NCBI RefSeq assembly: GCF_002632585.1
Contig: NZ_NIBV01000003.1
Location: 1-64,000, forward strand
Source of the DNA: Xenorhabdus szentirmaii DSM 16338
Lineage (GTDB): Bacteria; Pseudomonadota; Gammaproteobacteria; Enterobacterales; Enterobacteriaceae
Direction: 5' to 3'
DNA: 64,000 nucleotides
A program made the position numbers and the translations under genes. Below the pieces are notes generated by a model. That model saw only the letters and a list, made by a program, of their open reading frames with translations, ran no database searches and was not told the origin of the DNA. The first letter of the stretch is position 1; each line of letters begins with the position of its first letter. Of the stretch, positions 41,001 through 50,659 are shown in pieces.

Positions 41001-43131
41001 GCGCCCTTAATTCTGAAGCAGCGTATTTTTTGCCTTTGGCATCAGCATAAACGATTGCAAATTCCGCCAGCGAATTTTCATCCACGTTATAGCGGCTTTC
41101 ATCCCGACCAGAGCGATAGTCATAAATTGTTTTTTTATTGAATAATGGGCGCACACCAACTAGCTGTTTTGCAGGCCAAATGGCTTGTTCAACCCGACGA
41201 GTGACCGGACGCCCTCCAGACTCAAGCAAACTTGCCTGAACCACAACCTTTACGGGAGATTTAACTGATTCCCAATTCTCACTATCGATGGATAGCACCG
41301 TTTTACCTTCACTATCTAAGGTGACATCAAACTCGTCTAATGCCCGGTATACATCGCTTTCATCTGCCACACCAAATTCATATCCCGGTAATGTCGCAAC
41401 AGCTTCACGGACCGGACGTAAAAACATTTGTCCCTGCAAACGATTTTCTGCTGCCGGAGCACCATACAGGTAACGGCCGGTGACAGAGAATTCAACATCT
41501 TCATTTTTCAATAGAGGTTGATCATCAATGTTTCCTTTGATTTCTAACGCCATGCGTTCAGGCATGAAATCTTCAACGTTAAATTTGTAATAACGTGGCG
41601 CATTATCACCTAAGTCAAACCGCAGTGCCCACATCCCCGTTTCAGCCTCACGGGGGATCGGGTAACGATACTGGTACAGTTCATTTTCAGCTTGCCAGAC
41701 AAAACTACGAACAACTTGATCCCCTGCTTTCAATACATCCACTTTGACAGGTTGCGATTTCAGTGGGCGACCATCAGCATCACGCAGTAATCCGTTAACA
41801 ATCAAGGTTTCTCCCGGCCTATAAATATCCCTTGGGCCAAAGACAAAAAACTGCTTGCTATATCCTTCAGGGCCACCGATATCAAATTCAGAAAGATCTA
41901 ACGCGGGGTAATGTAAATTGATAATACTGGTTCGTCCATTCTGGCTAGCCAGTAATAATTTAGCCTTATCATTTTTTTCAAGGGAGACATGGCCGTCATT
42001 ATCTGTCGTTGCTTTTGACAAAAGTTGGCCTTTTATATCCAACAGGCGGATCTCAACACCTTTTAGGCTAGTTCCTTCTTCCAATGACTGAGCAAATACA
42101 TCCATTCTGTTCAGGTAACTATGTACAGAGACGCCTATATCACTCAATGTGAACAAGGTAATAGGATTGCTGTAGGTATATTTTCCCGCTTGCTGCATAA
42201 CAGCCAGATAAACCCCTTCTTTTTGCAACTCTTTGATATTGCTTATTGGCAATAATAATTTTTCGCGGGTATTGGCGGCAGGATTAAGATCAAAACGACC
42301 TGTGTAGACTAATTCTGTTTCTTCTAATAATTCCTTTGATTCCCAGTAGAACATACTGTCACGGGATTGCCAGGAGGAAATAAATGAAGGCAGGGCTTCG
42401 TCTTTGATTCGGAAAAAATTCACATCTATACTGTTAACATTGAGTGCCAAAACAGGCAATCCTTCCGCTATCTTACTCGGTAAGATCAATCCCTTGCTGG
42501 CAAAGCCAACAGTTGGTGTGATAGGCCGTGTAACAAATTTATTTTTATAGACGCTCGCCAACCGGCGACCATTTATGCCTTTTATGCCCTCATCAATGGT
42601 CAATTGTAATTCCCGGGCTGGCGGTAAATGGCGCAACCGGAGTTCCATTTGATTATTGGATAATTCCCATCCGCCATCTAATTTTCCCGATTTCACATCA
42701 ATAAGATGCATTTTTTGTGAAAAATCCTGATCTGGCTCCAGAGGGACGGAGAATGTCACCACCATAGTGCTGGCACCATCCAATTGCAGCTCAGAGGCAT
42801 CCACAATAGTGACATCTTTGCCTGCATAGCGTTGTTCTGGTGATTGAGAAACCTGTGTTTTGGTAACAGAACCTTCTGAAATAGCTTCCTCACCGTTTTG
42901 ATTCACAGATTGAGACTGTTTTTCAGTAGCTGACTCAATTGACTGACTATTTTGGGGAGATTGCTGGGAAGAGGATATATTATTTTTTTCTGCGAGTTCT
43001 GTTTTCTCGGTATTCTCAGATTGATCACACCCAGATAGCATAAATACCGTAAATAATGAAATAAGCATCACTGCAAGGTATCGTTTTTTCCTTGCCGACC
43101 TTTGCCAGAATTGACATTGATACATAACCAT
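38029..43131 (-). CDS. yfhM: bacterial alpha-2-macroglobulin lipoprotein YfhM
   Basis: This is a 1700-residue periplasmic protease trap (E. coli YfhM is 1653 aa). The signal peptide ends in the lipobox LSGC near residue 35 with Asp at +2, the residue that keeps lipoproteins in the inner membrane. A low-complexity linker follows, then MG macroglobulin domains, the bait and A2M regions, and the thioester CLEQ in YPYGCLEQTVSG followed by the TED helical domain. A cleaved bait would expose the thioester and trap the attacking protease. The start at 43131 is plausible but MYQCQF two codons later is also possible. It is in tandem with pbpC, as in other bacteria. Confidence 0.95.
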   Translation of the reverse strand: MVMYQCQFWQRSARKKRYLAVMLISLFTVFMLSGCDQSENTEKTELAEKNNISSSQQSPQNSQSIESATEKQSQSVNQNGEEAISEGSVTKTQVSQSPEQRYAGKDVTIVDASELQLDGASTMVVTFSVPLEPDQDFSQKMHLIDVKSGKLDGGWELSNNQMELRLRHLPPARELQLTIDEGIKGINGRRLASVYKNKFVTRPITPTVGFASKGLILPSKIAEGLPVLALNVNSIDVNFFRIKDEALPSFISSWQSRDSMFYWESKELLEETELVYTGRFDLNPAANTREKLLLPISNIKELQKEGVYLAVMQQAGKYTYSNPITLFTLSDIGVSVHSYLNRMDVFAQSLEEGTSLKGVEIRLLDIKGQLLSKATTDNDGHVSLEKNDKAKLLLASQNGRTSIINLHYPALDLSEFDIGGPEGYSKQFFVFGPRDIYRPGETLIVNGLLRDADGRPLKSQPVKVDVLKAGDQVVRSFVWQAENELYQYRYPIPREAETGMWALRFDLGDNAPRYYKFNVEDFMPERMALEIKGNIDDQPLLKNEDVEFSVTGRYLYGAPAAENRLQGQMFLRPVREAVATLPGYEFGVADESDVYRALDEFDVTLDSEGKTVLSIDSENWESVKSPVKVVVQASLLESGGRPVTRRVEQAIWPAKQLVGVRPLFNKKTIYDYRSGRDESRYNVDENSLAEFAIVYADAKGKKYAASELRARLVYERRDYYWRWSDNDGWDSGYNQKDLVMADEHIQIAENGIAKISFPVDWGSYRIEVINPENQLVTSLNFWAGYSWQDNTDGTGAVRPDQVKLSLDKPAYTLGDKVKLRMVAPHEGKGYLLVESSDGPLWWKEINVPEKGLDIEVPINQAWARHDLYLTAVVVRPGDKSRQATPKRAIGVLHLPLTDEGRKLNVALSAPDKIRPNQDLAVKIKAMPQKGKALPKQVNVLLSAVDTGVLSITNFKTPDPYDAFFGRKRYGVDQYDVYGRLIEAEGRQANLRFGGDADDDTYDRGGKKPLTEVNIIAEQAKPIMLDVNGEGEIILPIPDFNGELRLMAQAWSDEEFGHGERKITVAAPIVTQMSLPRFMAGGDQSQLSLDLTNLTEHPQALTLNVTAEGLIKLQNLTSKKLILEKGKRTTVHIPVQADHGFGQGEVFLTIDGLNLPDENLEQYKNSWKIGVRPAHPAETLQFAEVLHKDKNWQLPPTAISGLAPETLEGQLMLTSRPPLQISRYIRELYAYPYGCLEQTVSGLYPSLYSNEAELKKLGINTQDDEKRRKAIEAGITHLLSMQRHDGSFSLWDRNGDEEFWLTAYATDFLFRATQQGYSVPVDSLKEANNRLLRYLQDKTIISDRYMGSHPATQFSVQAYAGLVLAGQQKAPLSGLRQLYERHAQAESGLSLVQLGIALKMMGDNTRGDEAVHLGVNKSRVSGYGLGDYGSTIRDNALIVALLAEHNMLTKERDGKLLNLSNELTTRSYFSTQESNALYLAGRYFIGTTEQPWEALINQQEPFIKRDSALTETLSTDQIAKGIAIKNRGDSILYSRLNIVGYPLKAPAPSSNVLSINRTYFDLEGNPAYIGQMKSGDMVVVKLEVRATQTVPDALVVDLLPAGLEIENQNLANSSASLSESATGLQDLIEEMQQADIRHIEYRDDRFVAAVAVPSYKSVTLLYLARAVAPGVYQIPAPQVESMYVPNWRAVGATNSKLEVVR

Positions 43132-43232
43132 AGCCTTTGTTGTTTGCCGAATATCTCGGAATTCTATCTTTATGGATATTCATATAATGCAGGGATCAAA
43201 ATGAGAACGGTTCCAGTCCTTCCTTTAACTAC

Positions 43233-43459
43233 ATTGCCATGCAAATCCATTAATGGCATTTATGATACTTGGTATTCCGCATAACCAAAACACAGAAAAA
43301 AATAACGAAATTTTTACCCAGAATAAAACTCACATTGCACTTTTGCCCTATGTTTTTCCAAATTTTCGATACTTCTCGCAATTTCTCACAATATTTGCTT
43401 GCTTGTTGCAAATAAATTACGAGGATGTCATAGGGCAAAAGTTTATTGCCATGCAAATC
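43233..43459. repeat. nested direct and inverted repeats upstream of yfhM
   Basis: In the 362-bp gap between sseB and yfhM, ATTGCCATGCAAATC occurs twice in the same direction (43233-43247 and 43445-43459). Between the copies, ACTTTTGCCCTATG (43339-43352) and CATAGGGCAAAAGT (43429-43442) form a 14-bp perfect inverted repeat 76 bp apart. Two overlapping open frames here (43253-43504 plus, 43250-43456 minus) look like chance. The arrangement resembles a small non-autonomous element or a regulatory structure. Confidence 0.65.
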
Positions 43460-43493
43460 AATGTGAATACAAGCGTTAATACAAAAATGGAAG

Positions 43494-43922
43494 TTATTGA
43501 TTAACGACAGGAATGGTACCCCGTAGCCAGCTTCCTAATTTTCGTTGATAGAAAGGCTGAGTATGTTGAATCAGATAATGGCTGATGCCCCTTTCTTTTT
43601 CGTCGAGCAGGCAAAAATCCACTGAGTCATTTTCATCAAGGTATTCGCAAGCTGATTCACCGGCTTGCTGAATGATTGAGTTAATTTCATTTTCTGCTGT
43701 GGTTTCACTGAATTCCAACCCAATAAGTAAATTGGGCTTTTCGTCCATATTTTTATCATGGGCCATGATCAGAAAAGCGCGCCGAACAGGTTTATGCTGT
43801 TTGAGTAAATCAATCAACGCTTCAATGAGCTGAGTGGGTTGCTCTTCCGGCAGGCTGAAAGTAATTTGGCTTTCTCCGGGAACTTCTATTTCTGTTGCGA
43901 CAGGCCCATTTGACAAGTGCAT
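43494..43922 (-). CDS. sseB: SseB-like protein, C-terminal domain only
   Basis: This 142-residue protein matches the C-terminal half of E. coli SseB (258 aa; enhanced serine sensitivity/rhodanese-related, function not established). Aligned segments are the equivalents of PVRRAFLIMAH, KPNLLIGLEF and KERGISHYLIQHTQPFYQRKLGSWLR. The first roughly 115 residues are absent, and only 135 bp separate it from pepB, so there is no room for them. A GGAG ribosome-binding sequence sits 8 bases before the ATG at 43922, so the short form may be expressed. It is downstream of pepB, as in E. coli. Confidence 0.8.
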   Translation of the reverse strand: MHLSNGPVATEIEVPGESQITFSLPEEQPTQLIEALIDLLKQHKPVRRAFLIMAHDKNMDEKPNLLIGLEFSETTAENEINSIIQQAGESACEYLDENDSVDFCLLDEKERGISHYLIQHTQPFYQRKLGSWLRGTIPVVNQ

Positions 43923-43983
43923 GAAAAATCTCCGAACAGTGCTGTTTGAACTGAAGTTAAGCGTGTTGAAAAGGTCAATTATA

Positions 43984-44001
43984 GCCCCTCATCAGAGGGG
44001 C
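43984..44001. terminator. palindrome between pepB and sseB
   Basis: GCCCCTC, ATCA, GAGGGGC: a 7-bp perfect stem with a tetraloop after the pepB stop. There is no T tract, so it is a weak terminator or a transcript-stabilising hairpin. Confidence 0.45.
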
Positions 44002-44057
44002 CATAAGAAAGGTCACTTGAAGATTCTACTACTGATTATTTGAGTTTTAATTGGATT

Positions 44058-45353
44058 TTATTTAGCTTTAGCCAACAGTAAGTTAGCAATAGTACGCACA
44101 CCCTGTCCCGTCGCACCAGCAGACCATTGGTCAACAGCGGATTTTCGGTAGGTGGCAGAGCAGTCAATATGTATCCAGCCTTTTTTGTAGTTTTCTACAA
44201 AGTGTGACAAAAATGCTGCTGCTGTACTTGCTCCCGCTGAATGAGAAGGCGATGCAATGTTATTCAATTCCGCAAAGTTGGACGGCAATTGACTACGATG
44301 GAATTCAGCCAGCGGTAAACGCCAGAATAATTCATTTTCACTGTCCGCCGCTGCCAGCAATTCTGATACCAATTGATCATCAAAGCTGAGCACAGAATGG
44401 TAATCGTTTCCAACTGCAATTTTTGCAGCACCGGTCAATGTTGCGGCATCAATAATCATTTGTGCTTTTTCTGCACTGGCATCAATCAAACCATCAGCCA
44501 GAACCAAACGCCCTTCAGCATCAGTATTCATCACTTCAACCGTTTTACCATTACGATAACGGATGATGTCTCCCAATTTGAAGGCATTACTGCTGACCAT
44601 ATTATCCGCAATGCACAGGAATAATTTTACCCGATGCTTCAAGCCACGGCTGATTGCCAAAGCCAATGCACCTGTTAACGTCGCAGAGCCTCCCATATCC
44701 GCTTTCATGGAGTCCATCGTATTGGAAGGCTTGATGCTGTATCCGCCTGAATCAAAAGTAATTCCCTTGCCAACCAGACAAGCGAACACGGGTGCTTTGG
44801 CATCTTTCGTCGGGTTGAAATCCAATGCCAGGAAAACAGGGGCGCGGGAAGAACCCCGGCCAACGGTATGTACTCCCATATATCCCTGCTCACGCAGCTC
44901 ATTGCCTTTGATGACACGATAAGTTACAGCATCACCTGCAACGCCATTCAGTAAATCAATGGCACGTTGGGCAAGTTGTTCAGGCCCTAAATCTTCAGCT
45001 GGCAGGTTGATGGTATCACGCACCCAATCAATGAGTTTTATTCTTCTTTCCAGTTCTTGTTTATCAGCTTCAGGTAATGATGGCCATTCAATGGTACGCA
45101 TTCCCTTGGGTGAACGGAAACCAAGCCATAATGACCAGCTTTTTTCCAAATCCCAACCATTCCCGACTAAGGCAACATTACGGACTCCCTGTCCATCAAT
45201 TTTACGCCCCGCACGTTGAATTGCCCCCAATTTCCCATGGCCTGCCAAGTGGATGGTGATCCCTTGATCACTTGGGCTAATTAATGCTTTTTCACCCCAA
45301 CAAGCGTTAGCTGGTTCATAAGACAGTGTTACGGGCATGATTTGTTTTGTCAT
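44058..45353 (-). CDS. pepB: aminopeptidase B (M17 family)
   Basis: This 431-residue dinuclear metal aminopeptidase is similar in length to E. coli PepB (427). The metal and active-site motifs are [32 protein letters not shown] (given here only to locate residues about 190-225), [12 protein letters not shown], and the family signature [14 protein letters not shown]. It releases N-terminal residues from peptides in the cytoplasm. It follows iscX after a terminator-like hairpin, matching the E. coli order isc-pepB-sseB. Confidence 0.95.
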   Translation of the reverse strand: MTKQIMPVTLSYEPANACWGEKALISPSDQGITIHLAGHGKLGAIQRAGRKIDGQGVRNVALVGNGWDLEKSWSLWLGFRSPKGMRTIEWPSLPEADKQELERRIKLIDWVRDTINLPAEDLGPEQLAQRAIDLLNGVAGDAVTYRVIKGNELREQGYMGVHTVGRGSSRAPVFLALDFNPTKDAKAPVFACLVGKGITFDSGGYSIKPSNTMDSMKADMGGSATLTGALALAISRGLKHRVKLFLCIADNMVSSNAFKLGDIIRYRNGKTVEVMNTDAEGRLVLADGLIDASAEKAQMIIDAATLTGAAKIAVGNDYHSVLSFDDQLVSELLAAADSENELFWRLPLAEFHRSQLPSNFAELNNIASPSHSAGASTAAAFLSHFVENYKKGWIHIDCSATYRKSAVDQWSAGATGQGVRTIANLLLAKAK

Positions 45354-45412
45354 TTTTTCTCACTTCTTATTTTATTGTTCACTGTTTCACAGTAAGGAGC
45401 TATTAATGTAAA

Positions 45413-45434
45413 AAAACTGGCGATTGCCAGTTTT
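45413..45434 (-). terminator. terminator-like hairpin between iscX and pepB
   Basis: AAAACTGGC, GATT, GCCAGTTTT: a 9-bp perfect stem with a 4-base loop followed by TTTTTACATT on the minus strand. It probably ends most isc operon transcripts. Confidence 0.75.
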
Positions 45435-45505
45435 CCATTAAATGCCGACTATGCCAAGCTATTGAGCAGGAATAGGTGAATTGGCGCTATTTTTTGTGCG
45501 ATGCA

Positions 45506-45700
45506 TTACTCATATTCATCCAACCAAACAAGCAAAATCGCTTCTAATATTTTTTCGTTGGATTTCAGCGGATCATCATCAAAACCATCCAGCCCACAAA
45601 TCCATTCATGCATATCAGTGAAACGCACGGTTTTAGGATCTAAATCCGGAAATTTATCGTACAGCGCTTCGCCGATATCACGGCTGTTAGACCATTTCAT
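45506..45700 (-). CDS. iscX: IscX, Fe-S assembly regulator
   Basis: This is a 64-residue acidic protein ([20 protein letters not shown], then MHEWICGL and the acidic [17 protein letters not shown]), the YfhJ/IscX family. It binds IscS and iron and modulates cluster synthesis. It is the last gene of the isc operon, 14 bp after fdx. Confidence 0.95.
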   Translation of the reverse strand: MKWSNSRDIGEALYDKFPDLDPKTVRFTDMHEWICGLDGFDDDPLKSNEKILEAILLVWLDEYE

Positions 45701-45714
45701 TTTTAATTCTCCTG

Positions 45715-46050
45715 TCAGTGCTCACGTGCATGGTTAATGGAGTATTTAGGGATTTCAACGACTAAATCTTCATCGGTAACTTTAGCCTGACAACTTAAGC
45801 GACTTTCAGGCTCCAGCCCCCATGCTTTATCCAACATGTCATCTTCCAGCTCAGAGCTTTCTTCCAGTGAGTCAAAACCTTCTCTAACGATACAGTGACA
45901 AGTGGTGCACGCACAGGATTTCTCACAGGCGTGTTCAATTTCAATACCATTGCGCAGTGCAACATCCAGAATAGATTCGCCTTCCTGAGCTTCCAATACG
46001 GCACCTTCAGGGCAAAGTTCGTTATGAGGTAAAAATACAATTTTAGGCAT
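45715..46050 (-). CDS. fdx: [2Fe-2S] ferredoxin of the Isc system
   Basis: This 111-residue adrenodoxin-type ferredoxin has cluster cysteines in [12 protein letters not shown] and in LSCQAKV. It supplies electrons for Fe-S assembly on IscU. The ATG at 46050 lies 2 bp after the hscA stop. Confidence 0.96.
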   Translation of the reverse strand: MPKIVFLPHNELCPEGAVLEAQEGESILDVALRNGIEIEHACEKSCACTTCHCIVREGFDSLEESSELEDDMLDKAWGLEPESRLSCQAKVTDEDLVVEIPKYSINHAREH

Positions 46051-46052
46051 AA

Positions 46053-47900
46053 TTAAATTTCATCCACAGAATGACCCGCCAAAGCCCGGCGGATTGATGT
46101 ATCCATTCGACGCGCGGCAAATTCCTGCGTTTGTTTGTCCAATTGTTTGATTGCGCTTTCAATCGCATCAGGAGATGTACCCTGAGCACTTTCAATTAAT
46201 ACTTGAGCAGCGGCATCAATGGCTGTTTGTTCTTCCTGACTCAGCAAATCAGCATCTTTTTCCAGCGCACCGGTTAAACTTTCCAACACCCGCGCTGCTT
46301 CTACTTTCTGTTCTGCCAGTTTACGGGCCTGAATATCTTCTTGTGCGTTAGTCATGGAATCTCTGAGCATACGGGCGATTTCTTCATCAGATAAACCATA
46401 AGAGGGCTTAACCTGAATGGAGGATTCAATGCCCGTGGATTTTTCCAGTGCACTCACACTCAACAAACCGTCTGCATCAACTTGAAAAGTCACACGAATG
46501 TGCGCACCGCCAGCCGGCAATGGGGGAATACCCCGCAATGTGAAACGTGCCAGCGAACGGCAATCGTTGACCAGCTCTCTTTCACCTTGCACAACATGAA
46601 TACTCATGGCGCTCTGGCCATCTTTGAATGTGGTAAATTCTTGTGCCCTTGCAACAGGTATGGTGGTATTGCGCGGGATGACTTTTTCAACAAGCCCGCC
46701 CATCGTTTCTAAGCCCAATGACAGTGGAATCACATCCAGCAAGAGCATTTCGCTATCTGGTTTATTGCCCACCAGAATATCAGCCTGAATTGCGGCACCA
46801 ATCGCAACAACTCTATCTGGATCAATGGAAGTCAAAGGTTCGCGATCAAAGAATTCACCCACCATGCTACGCACCAATGGCACTCTTGTTGAGCCACCAA
46901 CCATGACCACCTGCAAGACTTCATCAGCCGTAACGCCAGCATCTTTCAACGCCCGACGGCAAGAAAGCAATGTGCGTTTGACCAGCGATGTGATTAATTC
47001 ATTGAATTCGGTACGAGTAATGCTGCCTTGCCAATCTACAAAGCGGATTTCTGCGCTATCTGCTTCACTTAAAGCAATTTTGGTTTCGGTTGCAATATCG
47101 AGCAACTGGCGATGCAGTCCATGGTTGTTGTCACTGATCCCAGCCTGTTCTTTGATCCAATTTGCCAGCAGTGAATCAAAATCATCACCACCCAATGCGG
47201 TATCGCCACCCGTCGCCAGTACTTCAAATACTCCCCGGCTAAGACGGAGGATAGATACGTCAAATGTCCCGCCACCCAGATCGTAAACGGCAATGACACC
47301 TTCCTGACCGGAATCAAGCCCGTAGGCAATAGCGGCGGAAGTTGGTTCATTCAAAAGACGCAGGACATGCAGACCGGCCAAACGCGCTGCATCTTTGGTT
47401 CCCTGACGTTGTGCATCATCAAAATAAGCGGGGACTGTGATAACGACACCATCAAGCTTGCCATCCAACGTTTCTTCTGCCCGTTGTGCCAACGATTTCA
47501 GTATGTCAGAAGAAACCTGAATAGGATCAACCAAACCTGCCGCCGTATTAATCAATGGCAGGCCATTTTCACTCGCCTGAAGCTGGTATGGCAGATTGGG
47601 ATAACGCTGTTGAATGTCAGCCAGAGAGCGGCCCATCATTCGCTTGACGGAACTGATTGTATTGACAGGATCGGATGCAGCCTGCTGACGTGCCTGCCAG
47701 CCGACCCGGATATCTTCTTTGCGATATTGTACAACGGAAGGAAGTAAGTGACGATTTTCACTGTCTGCCAATGTTTCCGCCTGCCCACTACGGACAGTCG
47801 CAACCAGAGAGTGAGTTGTACCAAGATCAATCCCCGCGGCCAGACGGCGCTGGTGCGGTGCGGCAGATAAACCAGGTTCACTGATTTGTAATAAAGCCAT
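46053..47900 (-). CDS. hscA: Hsp70-class chaperone HscA
   Basis: This 615-residue specialised DnaK homologue, together with HscB, releases clusters from IscU. The ATPase domain shows [26 protein letters not shown] and [13 protein letters not shown]. The substrate domain follows ([22 protein letters not shown]), then a helical lid. It is directly downstream of hscB; the 82-bp gap contains a 14-bp tandem repeat. Confidence 0.97.
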   Translation of the reverse strand: MALLQISEPGLSAAPHQRRLAAGIDLGTTHSLVATVRSGQAETLADSENRHLLPSVVQYRKEDIRVGWQARQQAASDPVNTISSVKRMMGRSLADIQQRYPNLPYQLQASENGLPLINTAAGLVDPIQVSSDILKSLAQRAEETLDGKLDGVVITVPAYFDDAQRQGTKDAARLAGLHVLRLLNEPTSAAIAYGLDSGQEGVIAVYDLGGGTFDVSILRLSRGVFEVLATGGDTALGGDDFDSLLANWIKEQAGISDNNHGLHRQLLDIATETKIALSEADSAEIRFVDWQGSITRTEFNELITSLVKRTLLSCRRALKDAGVTADEVLQVVMVGGSTRVPLVRSMVGEFFDREPLTSIDPDRVVAIGAAIQADILVGNKPDSEMLLLDVIPLSLGLETMGGLVEKVIPRNTTIPVARAQEFTTFKDGQSAMSIHVVQGERELVNDCRSLARFTLRGIPPLPAGGAHIRVTFQVDADGLLSVSALEKSTGIESSIQVKPSYGLSDEEIARMLRDSMTNAQEDIQARKLAEQKVEAARVLESLTGALEKDADLLSQEEQTAIDAAAQVLIESAQGTSPDAIESAIKQLDKQTQEFAARRMDTSIRRALAGHSVDEI

Positions 47901-47924
47901 GTGTGCCCCTATAAATCTAATTTG

Positions 47925-47981
47925 GCTAAAAACATTCAGCTAAAAACATTCAGCTAAAAACATTCAGCTAAAAACCTTTCG
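47925..47981. repeat. 14-bp tandem repeat between hscB and hscA
   Basis: GCTAAAAACATTCA occurs three times head to tail (47925-47966), followed by a diverged fourth unit (GCTAAAAACCTTTCG). The array touches the hscB stop codon (CTAAAA on the plus strand). It lengthens the hscB-hscA spacer without affecting either reading frame. Confidence 0.85.
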
Positions 47982-47982
47982 G

Positions 47983-48504
47983 CTAAAAGTCATCCAGCAA
48001 CCGCTCTTCCAGTTGTTCAACTTGCTGTTGCAGTTTGTCCAGAAAGCGTAATTTACGGACTGTATCAGCTGCAATTGACCATTCAGCTGCATCAAGCTGT
48101 TGTTCCATCTGCTCACTACGGTTTTTTATCATTTTATTGAGGCGAGAGGAAAAATGGGTCAGCGCTGTTTCCGGCTCTGCGCTATGCTCAATGGCATCAA
48201 GTTCTTCGCGCAATTCCAACTGCTGCATCAGGAACGCAGTATCCTGCATGGTGTGCTGCTCGCTGGATAGATCGAAACCTTGCTGAGACAGCATATATTC
48301 TGCACGTTTCAGGGGATGTTTTAGCGTCTGATAGCCATTATTAATGGTAGCGGCTTGCTGAAGTGCCAGTGTTTTTTCACGTTCTGGCTGATTGGCAAAA
48401 CGATCAGGATGAAACTGGCGTTGCAATTCCTGATAACGGGTCGCCAACAGTTCACGGTTAATCGCATAACGCGCAGGCAGCCCAAACAAAGTAAAATAGT
48501 CCAT
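47983..48504 (-). CDS. hscB: J-domain co-chaperone HscB
   Basis: This 173-residue protein has an N-terminal J domain containing the HPD motif ([13 protein letters not shown], residues about 35-37) and a C-terminal three-helix domain that binds IscU. It stimulates the HscA ATPase. The reading frame is intact and the usual length (E. coli 171 aa). Confidence 0.96.
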   Translation of the reverse strand: MDYFTLFGLPARYAINRELLATRYQELQRQFHPDRFANQPEREKTLALQQAATINNGYQTLKHPLKRAEYMLSQQGFDLSSEQHTMQDTAFLMQQLELREELDAIEHSAEPETALTHFSSRLNKMIKNRSEQMEQQLDAAEWSIAADTVRKLRFLDKLQQQVEQLEERLLDDF

Positions 48505-48547
48505 AAGTTACTCTTAATGTCGCAAAATGCAGTATCAAAAAACGGGG

Positions 48548-48871
48548 TTATACGTGGAAGCTTTCCCCACAGCCGCATTCGCTGGAAACATTGGGGTTGT
48601 TGAACTTAAATCCTTCATTCAGACCCTCTTTGACAAAATCCAACTCTGTCCCATTGAGATAAAGAATACTTTTACCGTCAATGATAACTTTCACGCCCTT
48701 GTCTTCAAAAACCTGATCTTCTTCATTAAGCGTATCAGCAAATTCAAGTACATATGCCATGCCAGAACAGCCAGAAGTTCGCACTCCCAAACGCAACCCA
48801 ATGCCTTTTCCTCGATTGTCAAGAAAAGCCAAAATACGTTGGGCGGCACTTTCTGTCAGGGAAATTGACAT
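48548..48871 (-). CDS. iscA: A-type Fe-S carrier IscA
   Basis: This is a 107-residue carrier with the three conserved cysteines Cys35 (SGCSGM), Cys99 and Cys101 (SECGCGESF). The open frame continues to 48916, but the ATG at 48871 ([11 protein letters not shown]) has AGGTG just upstream and matches homologues. It lies between iscU and hscB. Confidence 0.96.
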   Translation of the reverse strand: MSISLTESAAQRILAFLDNRGKGIGLRLGVRTSGCSGMAYVLEFADTLNEEDQVFEDKGVKVIIDGKSILYLNGTELDFVKEGLNEGFKFNNPNVSSECGCGESFHV

Positions 48872-48954
48872 ACAACACCTCACTTTTAAAACTAGTAAAG
48901 GTGGATATTGCAACAATATCCACCAGAATTATTTTCTTTTATTGCGAAAGCGCG

Positions 48955-49341
48955 TTATTTAGCTTGACGCTTATTCTTATAATCAGCAATGGCGGCTTTA
49001 ATCGCATCTTCAGCCAGAATAGAACAGTGGATTTTAACTGGTGGCAATTCCAATTCATCTGCAATCTGTGTGTTTTTGATTGCTTCAGCCTGCTCCAGAG
49101 ATTTGCCTTTCATCCACTCTGTTACCAGAGAACTGGATGCAATTGCAGAACCACAACCATATGTTTTGAAACGTGCATCTTCGATGATACCTTCATCGCT
49201 GACCTTGATTTGTAGTCGCATAACGTCACCACAAGCAGGTGCACCTACCATGCCACTACCTACTGAAGGGTCTTCACTATCGAATGAGCCAACATTACGT
49301 GGGTTTTCGTAGTGATCAATTACTTTTTCGCTGTAAGCCAT
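48955..49341 (-). CDS. iscU: Fe-S scaffold protein IscU
   Basis: This 128-residue scaffold has cluster ligands Cys37 (GAPACGDVM), Cys63 (YGCGSAIASSS) and Cys106, and the HscA-recognition LPPVKIHCSILAEDAI segment (LPPVK). Clusters are built here with sulfur from IscS. Intact and conserved. Confidence 0.97.
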   Translation of the reverse strand: MAYSEKVIDHYENPRNVGSFDSEDPSVGSGMVGAPACGDVMRLQIKVSDEGIIEDARFKTYGCGSAIASSSLVTEWMKGKSLEQAEAIKNTQIADELELPPVKIHCSILAEDAIKAAIADYKNKRQAK

Positions 49342-49365
49342 GTCGTTACTCCTGAAACCGTCTGA

Positions 49366-50580
49366 TTAATGATGAGACCATTCGATGGTGCTGAGATCCA
49401 CACCCTGTTTGAACATTTCCCACAATGGAGAAAGATCACGCAGGTGACCAATCGCGTTGTGAATCAACTTGATTGCATAGTCTATTTCTTCTTCTGTGGT
49501 AAAACGCCCCAAAGAGAAACGAATAGAACTGTGTGCCAGTTCATCATTCATGCCCAATGCGCGCAGGACATAAGAAGGCTCTAAACTCGCTGAAGTACAT
49601 GCCGAGCCAGAAGAAACGGCCAGATCTTTCAGTGACATCATCAATGATTCACCTTCAACATAGTTGAAGCTGACATTCAGAATGTGTGGTGCACCCAGTT
49701 CCAAATCACCGTTCAGGTAAACTTCTTCAATATCTTTGATACCGTTCCACAAACGCAGACGCAAACCACGCAGGCGCTCTGCTTCTGATTCCAGCTTTTC
49801 TTTTGCAATACGGTAAGCTTCGCCCATGCCAACGATTTGGTGAACAGGCAATGTACCTGAACGCATGCCGCGCTCATGACCACCGCCGTGCTGCTGTGCT
49901 TCAATGCGGATGCGAGGTTTACGACGAACATACAGTGCACCGATACCCATTGGGCCATAAATTTTATGGGCAGAGAAAGACATCAGATCAACTTTCAGCT
50001 TGCTGAGATCAACCGGCAGTTTACCTACACTTTGAGTTGCATCAACATGGAAAATAATACCACGGCTACGGCACATTTCACCAATCGTCACGATATCCTG
50101 AACAATACCGATTTCGTTATTGACGTGCATAATGGAAACCAGAATGGTGTCATCGCGCATAGAAGCTTCAAGCTCTTTCAAATCGATCATACCATTGCTC
50201 ATTGGCGCAAGATAAGTGACCTCAAAACCTTCACGCTCCAGCTGACGGCAAGTATCTAAAACCGCTTTATGTTCAGTTTTGCTGGTAATAATGTGCTTGC
50301 CTTTTTTCTGATAAAATTTTGCAGCACCTTTAATAGCAAGGTTATCTGATTCTGTTGCACCAGAAGTGAAGACGATTTCACGCGGGTCGGCTCCAACTAA
50401 ATCAGCAATTTGATTGCGTGCAATATCAACCGCCTCTTCTGCCTGCCAGCCAAAGCGGTGTGAACGGGAAGCCGGGTTACCAAAAATCCCGTCCATAGTC
50501 AGATAGTTCATCATCTTTTCAGCAACACGGGGATCAACTGGTGTTGTTGCTGAATAGTCCAAATAAATGGGTAATTTCAT
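49366..50580 (-). CDS. iscS: cysteine desulfurase IscS
   Basis: This 404-residue PLP enzyme takes sulfur from cysteine for Fe-S clusters, tRNA thiolation and other uses. The PLP lysine is in [16 protein letters not shown] and the active-site cysteine is in the mobile loop [16 protein letters not shown]. The C-terminal [20 protein letters not shown] is typical of IscS. The iscR-iscS spacer carries short direct repeats. Confidence 0.97.
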   Translation of the reverse strand: MKLPIYLDYSATTPVDPRVAEKMMNYLTMDGIFGNPASRSHRFGWQAEEAVDIARNQIADLVGADPREIVFTSGATESDNLAIKGAAKFYQKKGKHIITSKTEHKAVLDTCRQLEREGFEVTYLAPMSNGMIDLKELEASMRDDTILVSIMHVNNEIGIVQDIVTIGEMCRSRGIIFHVDATQSVGKLPVDLSKLKVDLMSFSAHKIYGPMGIGALYVRRKPRIRIEAQQHGGGHERGMRSGTLPVHQIVGMGEAYRIAKEKLESEAERLRGLRLRLWNGIKDIEEVYLNGDLELGAPHILNVSFNYVEGESLMMSLKDLAVSSGSACTSASLEPSYVLRALGMNDELAHSSIRFSLGRFTTEEEIDYAIKLIHNAIGHLRDLSPLWEMFKQGVDLSTIEWSHH

Positions 50581-50612
50581 TGCTCACATGCTCCGTAAGA
50601 CACTTTTTTAGT

Positions 50613-50659
50613 ACTTTTGTTTACCACTACACTTTTGTTTACAACATTCGTTTACAACA
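50613..50659. repeat. direct repeats in the iscR-iscS spacer
   Basis: ACTTTTGTTTAC occurs at 50613-50624 and again at 50631-50642, and a related TTCGTTTACAAC follows, giving an 18-bp period. On the mRNA strand these read GTAAACAAAAGT. In E. coli this spacer is the target of RyhB and of an mRNA structure that protects iscR; whether these repeats play such a role is unknown. Confidence 0.6.

Noticed and set aside
43253-43504. 83-codon plus-strand open frame and the opposing 68-codon frame upstream of yfhM
   Set aside because: No ribosome-binding site, no family likeness, mutually overlapping, and located inside the repeat structure.
46825-47286. 153-codon plus-strand frame inside hscA
   Set aside because: Antisense shadow of a highly conserved chaperone gene; no independent evidence of coding.
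47925-47981. Possible CRISPR array at the 14-bp repeats
   Set aside because: Units are only 14 bp and directly abutting with no spacers; no cas genes nearby.
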